Part shown: positions 61,011 through 64,000 of the stretch, piece after piece
Layout: every line of letters starts with the position of its first letter
Numbering within the stretch: position 1 is the stretch's first letter
NCBI GenBank assembly: GCA_040753915.1
Contig: JBFMDN010000001.1
Coordinates: 1 to 64,000, forward strand
Length of the DNA: 64,000 nucleotides
From: JBFMDN01 sp040753915
Lineage (GTDB): Bacteria; Desulfobacterota; Desulfomonilia; Desulfomonilales; Desulfomonilaceae
Direction of reading: 5' to 3'
Position numbers and translations under genes: made by a program
The notes under the pieces: model-generated
Database searches by the model: none
Told to the model about the DNA's origin: nothing
Seen by the model: only the letters and a program-made list of their open reading frames with translations

Positions 61011-62323
61011 TCTCCTCCATACTGGTCATAGGGCTCAATCATGCGACTGCCCCAGTAGAGATTCGCGAGAAGATCACCTTCCCAGGCAATGAGGAGGGCC
61101 GCGTAGCCCGCAGTATGCTAGACGTTGAAGGCGTCGAAGAGGCGGTAATTCTTTCTACTTGCAACAGAGCGGAAATCATAGGTCTTGTGGAAGATCCGGA
61201 GGCTACTGCAGAGAGGCTCATAGCTACCACAGGCTCGATCCACGGTCTGGCGCCTGAGCTCTTCCGGACACACCTGTACGTGAAGGAAGGGCCGGAAGCG
61301 GTGCGGCACGTTTTCAGAGTCGCTTCCAGTCTCGATTCCATGGTGCTCGGCGAGCCCCAGATTCTCGGACAGGTGAAGGAAGCATACCGGAGAGCCTCGC
61401 GCGCGGGCACTACTGGCCCCATCTTGAACCGTCTCATGCACAGGTCTTTCTTTACTGCAAAACGGGTGCGAAGCGAGACCGGCATTGGGCTTTCCGCGGT
61501 TTCGGTGGCCTACGTTGCCGTGGAGCTTGCCGAAAAAATCCTCGGAAATCTGAAAGACAAGTCCGTGCTGCTGGTAGGCGCGGGAGAGATGGCTGAGATG
61601 GCTGCTCGACACCTAGTCAGTCAGGTGGAGAAGCCGCTCCTAGTGGTCAACAGGACTTACCAGACCGCGTGCGGGTTGGCCTGTCAGTTCAAGGGCTCGG
61701 CGATGCCCATGGAACAGATTGAGGAAGGCCTTATTTCCGCGGACGTGGTCATTACTTCCACCGGCTCGTGCGAACCGGTCATCACGTATCGTCACATGAA
61801 GGAGGTCATGCGGAAGCGCCGGTACCGCCCGGTATTCCTCATCGATATAGCCATTCCCAGGGACGTGGAAATCACGGTCAACGATTTGGACGGAGTCTAT
61901 TTGTACAATATTGACGACCTGCAAGCCGTTGTCGAAGAGAATGTCGGTGAACGCCGTCAGGAAGCGCTCCGGGGTGAGGCGATCGTCGCGCAGGAGGTCT
62001 CCAAGTTCATGGAGTGGACGCGAACCCTGAGCGCAATCCCTACAATTGTCGCTGTTCGCAGGAAACTCGAGACCGTTCGTGCTTCCGAATTGGCGCGACT
62101 GAATGGCAAGCTGTCCAGGTTGACCCCCGAGGACAGGGAGACGGTGGAGATGATCACCAGAGCGATAATCAACAAGATCGCACATGACCCCATTTCCTTT
62201 TTGAAAAAGGTGGGAAAGAGGTCTCGGAGCAAGGTGTACCTGGACATCACCCAAAGACTCTTCAATCTCGACGGGACCGAGGTCGACCTGGATGCACACG
62301 AAGGAGAATCCACAGATACATGA
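61007..62323 (+). CDS. hemA: Glutamyl-tRNA reductase
   Basis: A 438-residue enzyme that reduces glutamyl-tRNA to glutamate-1-semialdehyde, the first step of the C5 route. It has VIGLNHATAPVEIREK, the catalytic Cys in ILSTCNRAEI, SLDSMVLGEPQILGQVKEAY, and the NADPH motif VLLVGAGEMAEMAARHL. Overlaps of 4 nt with the gene before and with hemC after (ATGA both times) show tight coupling. Full length. Confidence 0.97.
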   Translation: MISSILVIGLNHATAPVEIREKITFPGNEEGRVARSMLDVEGVEEAVILSTCNRAEIIGLVEDPEATAERLIATTGSIHGLAPELFRTHLYVKEGPEAVRHVFRVASSLDSMVLGEPQILGQVKEAYRRASRAGTTGPILNRLMHRSFFTAKRVRSETGIGLSAVSVAYVAVELAEKILGNLKDKSVLLVGAGEMAEMAARHLVSQVEKPLLVVNRTYQTACGLACQFKGSAMPMEQIEEGLISADVVITSTGSCEPVITYRHMKEVMRKRRYRPVFLIDIAIPRDVEITVNDLDGVYLYNIDDLQAVVEENVGERRQEALRGEAIVAQEVSKFMEWTRTLSAIPTIVAVRRKLETVRASELARLNGKLSRLTPEDRETVEMITRAIINKIAHDPISFLKKVGKRSRSKVYLDITQRLFNLDGTEVDLDAHEGESTDT

Positions 62324-63273
62324 AGCTCATTATAGGTACCAGAGGCAGCGCACTGGCTCTCTGGCAGTCGCGGTTCGTAGCCAAATCCATACAGATGGCG
62401 TGTCCGGAGGTGGCCGATGTGGAGTTGGTCACCATAAAGACCAGTGGTGACAAGCTCCTGGATGTTCCGTTGGCGAAAATTGGTAGCAAGGGCCTCTTCA
62501 CGAAGGAAATTGAGGAAGCTCTGATCGACGGCAGCATAGACCTCGCTGTCCACTCCATGAAAGACGTACCCACGGATCTTCCTGACGGACTTCACCTGGC
62601 TGCAGCAATGAAACGGGAAGATGCTCGCGATGTCTTCGTGTCCCGAGACGGTCGCCGCCTGGAGGACCTGAAAGAAGGGGCCCGGATCGGCACGTCGAGT
62701 CTCCGGAGGAGGGCTTTTCTTCTGCACGGCTTTCCTGGGCTGGAGGCGGTTCCCCTGAGGGGGAACGTGGACACACGTCTCAGGAAGATCGAAAGTGACG
62801 GACTGGCAGGGGTCGTGCTGGCAGCAGCAGGAATCAGGCGCATGGGATATGGTGATCGAATAACTCAATGTCTGGAGCCCAGTTTCATGGTTCCCGCGGT
62901 GGGGCAGGGTGTGCTCGCCATAGAAACGCGGGAGGACGACTCGCGCGTCAATGAGCTTGTCTCCAGCCTGAACGACCCGGGAACCGCTTGGTGTGTGGCT
63001 GTGGAACGCTCCTTTCTGAAAAGGATGGGAGGCGGCTGCCAGGTGCCTTTAGCAGCGCACTGCACCATGCTGGGGGATCGGGCGTCGCTCGTTGCCGCAG
63101 TGGCTCACCCAGAAGGAGATCCCGTCTTGAGAGACTCATGGGAAGGTCCTGTGCAGGACGTCTCTATCGGAGCCCAGATTGCAGAACGTCTCCTCGATAA
63201 GGGAGGCGCCAGCATTCTCAAGAGCGTCCTCGGTGCGCAGTGGGAAGCGAGGAGTGAGGTCGGTAGCTGCTGA
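62320..63273 (+). CDS. hemC: Porphobilinogen deaminase (hydroxymethylbilane synthase)
   Basis: A 317-residue enzyme that joins four porphobilinogens. It has IGTRGSALALWQSRFV, HSMKDVPTDLPDGL, GTSSLRRRAFL, RGNVDTRLRKI, and the dipyrromethane-cofactor cysteine in MGGGCQVPLAAH. Full length. It starts inside the end of hemA. A uroporphyrinogen methyltransferase gene follows after 26 nt; hemB is not in the window. Confidence 0.97.
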   Translation: MKLIIGTRGSALALWQSRFVAKSIQMACPEVADVELVTIKTSGDKLLDVPLAKIGSKGLFTKEIEEALIDGSIDLAVHSMKDVPTDLPDGLHLAAAMKREDARDVFVSRDGRRLEDLKEGARIGTSSLRRRAFLLHGFPGLEAVPLRGNVDTRLRKIESDGLAGVVLAAAGIRRMGYGDRITQCLEPSFMVPAVGQGVLAIETREDDSRVNELVSSLNDPGTAWCVAVERSFLKRMGGGCQVPLAAHCTMLGDRASLVAAVAHPEGDPVLRDSWEGPVQDVSIGAQIAERLLDKGGASILKSVLGAQWEARSEVGSC

Positions 63274-63299
63274 ATGGCAAATGAATTGCGGAGTTGACA

Positions 63300-64000
63300 A
63301 TGTCCCATGGGATGCCGAACGAATATGCGTCTGCCGGAATGGTTGGAACTGTGTACCTCGTAGGGGCAGGGCCGGGCGCCCCGGGCCTCATCACGGTGCG
63401 AGGGCTGGAGTTAATCAGGCGGGCGGACGTCATCGTATACGACTACCTCGCAGGTGAGTGGTTCTCGCAGGAATCCAGGCCAGATGCTGAGCTGATATAT
63501 GTGGGGAAAAAGGGATCGGACCATACTCTCGAACAAACCGATATCAACGATCTCATCGTGTCCAAGGCACGAGAAGGCAAGAGCGTGGTGCGGCTCAAGG
63601 GAGGCGATCCGTACGTCTTTGGGAGAGGAGGAGAAGAGGCCGAAGACCTCGTCGCTGCCGGCATTCCCTTTGAGGTGGTTCCCGGCGTTACTTCAGCAGT
63701 TGCGGCGCCGGCCTATGCGGGCATACCTGTCACCCACCGGGATCATGCATCTCTTGTCACGTTCATAACGGGCCACGAGAACCCGAACAAGGAGATGTCC
63801 TCTATAAACTGGGGGAATCTCGCTCACAACCCTGGAACCCTCGTTTTCCTGATGGGTGTGAAAAACCTCGGTTATATTGCAGGCTCACTCATGGATCATG
63901 GAATGGATCCGAACACTCCAGCAGCGCTCGTACGGTGGGGAACAACTCCCAAACAAGGATCCTTTGCTACCACCCTCCGCGAGATCGCGGCAGAAGCTGA
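63300..64000 (+). CDS. cobA: Uroporphyrinogen-III C-methyltransferase, N-terminal part (3' end outside window)
   Basis: Makes precorrin-2 by methylating uroporphyrinogen III. The frame stays open to the window end (233 codons). Signatures: VYLVGAGPGAPGLITVRG, VRLKGGDPYVFGRGGEE, VVPGVTSAVAAPAYAGIPVT and ITGHEN. ATG 63300 follows GGAG 6 nt upstream; internal ATGs at 63312 and 63339 are alternatives. Many relatives are fused to uroporphyrinogen-III synthase (HemD) at the C-terminus. That may be so here but lies outside the window. Confidence 0.93.
   Translation, partial: MSHGMPNEYASAGMVGTVYLVGAGPGAPGLITVRGLELIRRADVIVYDYLAGEWFSQESRPDAELIYVGKKGSDHTLEQTDINDLIVSKAREGKSVVRLKGGDPYVFGRGGEEAEDLVAAGIPFEVVPGVTSAVAAPAYAGIPVTHRDHASLVTFITGHENPNKEMSSINWGNLAHNPGTLVFLMGVKNLGYIAGSLMDHGMDPNTPAALVRWGTTPKQGSFATTLREIAAEA

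Overview
The window looks like chromosome of an anaerobic Desulfobacterota (deltaproteobacterium), perhaps Desulfomonile- or Syntrophobacteria-like. This is an inference from gene content: a four-subunit 2-oxoacid:ferredoxin oxidoreductase, a radical-SAM enzyme of the siroheme-dependent heme route (AhbC), a benzoyl-CoA-pathway-type alcohol dehydrogenase, a CIRCE-controlled groESL operon and a pyrCBI operon. No rRNA, tRNA, CRISPR array or insertion sequence was recognised.

Layout. 1-4.6 kb: C-terminus of an RTX protein followed by its type I secretion ATPase and membrane fusion protein. 4.8-6 kb: a DUF3467 protein and an RraA-fold protein. 6.2-15.6 kb: a decaying accessory block. It holds a chromate-resistance-type cluster (ChrB, a ChrB C-domain protein, two MFS transporters, a rhodanese, a chrA stump) running tail to tail into a nitrate reductase narGH remnant. 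The first MFS gene, rhodanese, chrA, narH and narG are each broken by stops, frameshifts or truncation, while housekeeping genes around them are intact. 16-29.3 kb: tsaC, an NtrY-like sensor kinase, a zincin, pth, a methyltransferase, an Had/BamQ-like dehydrogenase, two aminotransferases, a VanZ-like protein, secA and a coiled-coil lipoprotein. 29.7-33.8 kb: a TPR protein, then the oxidoreductase operon ending in an ACT-domain gene. 34-44.7 kb: an alpha/beta hydrolase, secreted proteins, a membrane-anchored thioredoxin, priA, a large membrane protein, a TIM-barrel protein, ahbC and a Nudix hydrolase. 44.8-51.3 kb: groESL, pyrCBI, a PfpI-like protein, hypA and a small secreted protein. 51.9-59 kb: two GT-C-like membrane proteins, a DUF6125-like protein, a diverged DnaB-like helicase and a COG3910-like ATPase. 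59.3-64 kb: a tetrapyrrole operon (Met8-like dehydrogenase, ccsA/hemX-like, hemA, hemC and the start of a uroporphyrinogen methyltransferase).

How the genes fit together. The tetrapyrrole operon plus ahbC would supply siroheme and then heme through siroheme, as in sulfate reducers. The oxidoreductase operon would link 2-oxoacid oxidation to ferredoxin. The Had-like enzyme hints at anaerobic aromatic degradation encoded elsewhere. The most striking feature is the graveyard at 6.2-15.6 kb. Its structure is best explained by one deletion that removed the chrA 3' part, narI, narJ and the narH 3' end, together with several small inactivating lesions. I did not find convincing evidence of a wholly new system. 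The least explained intact genes are the DnaB-like helicase and neighbouring ATPase, the tandem GT-C proteins and a small secreted coiled-coil protein.
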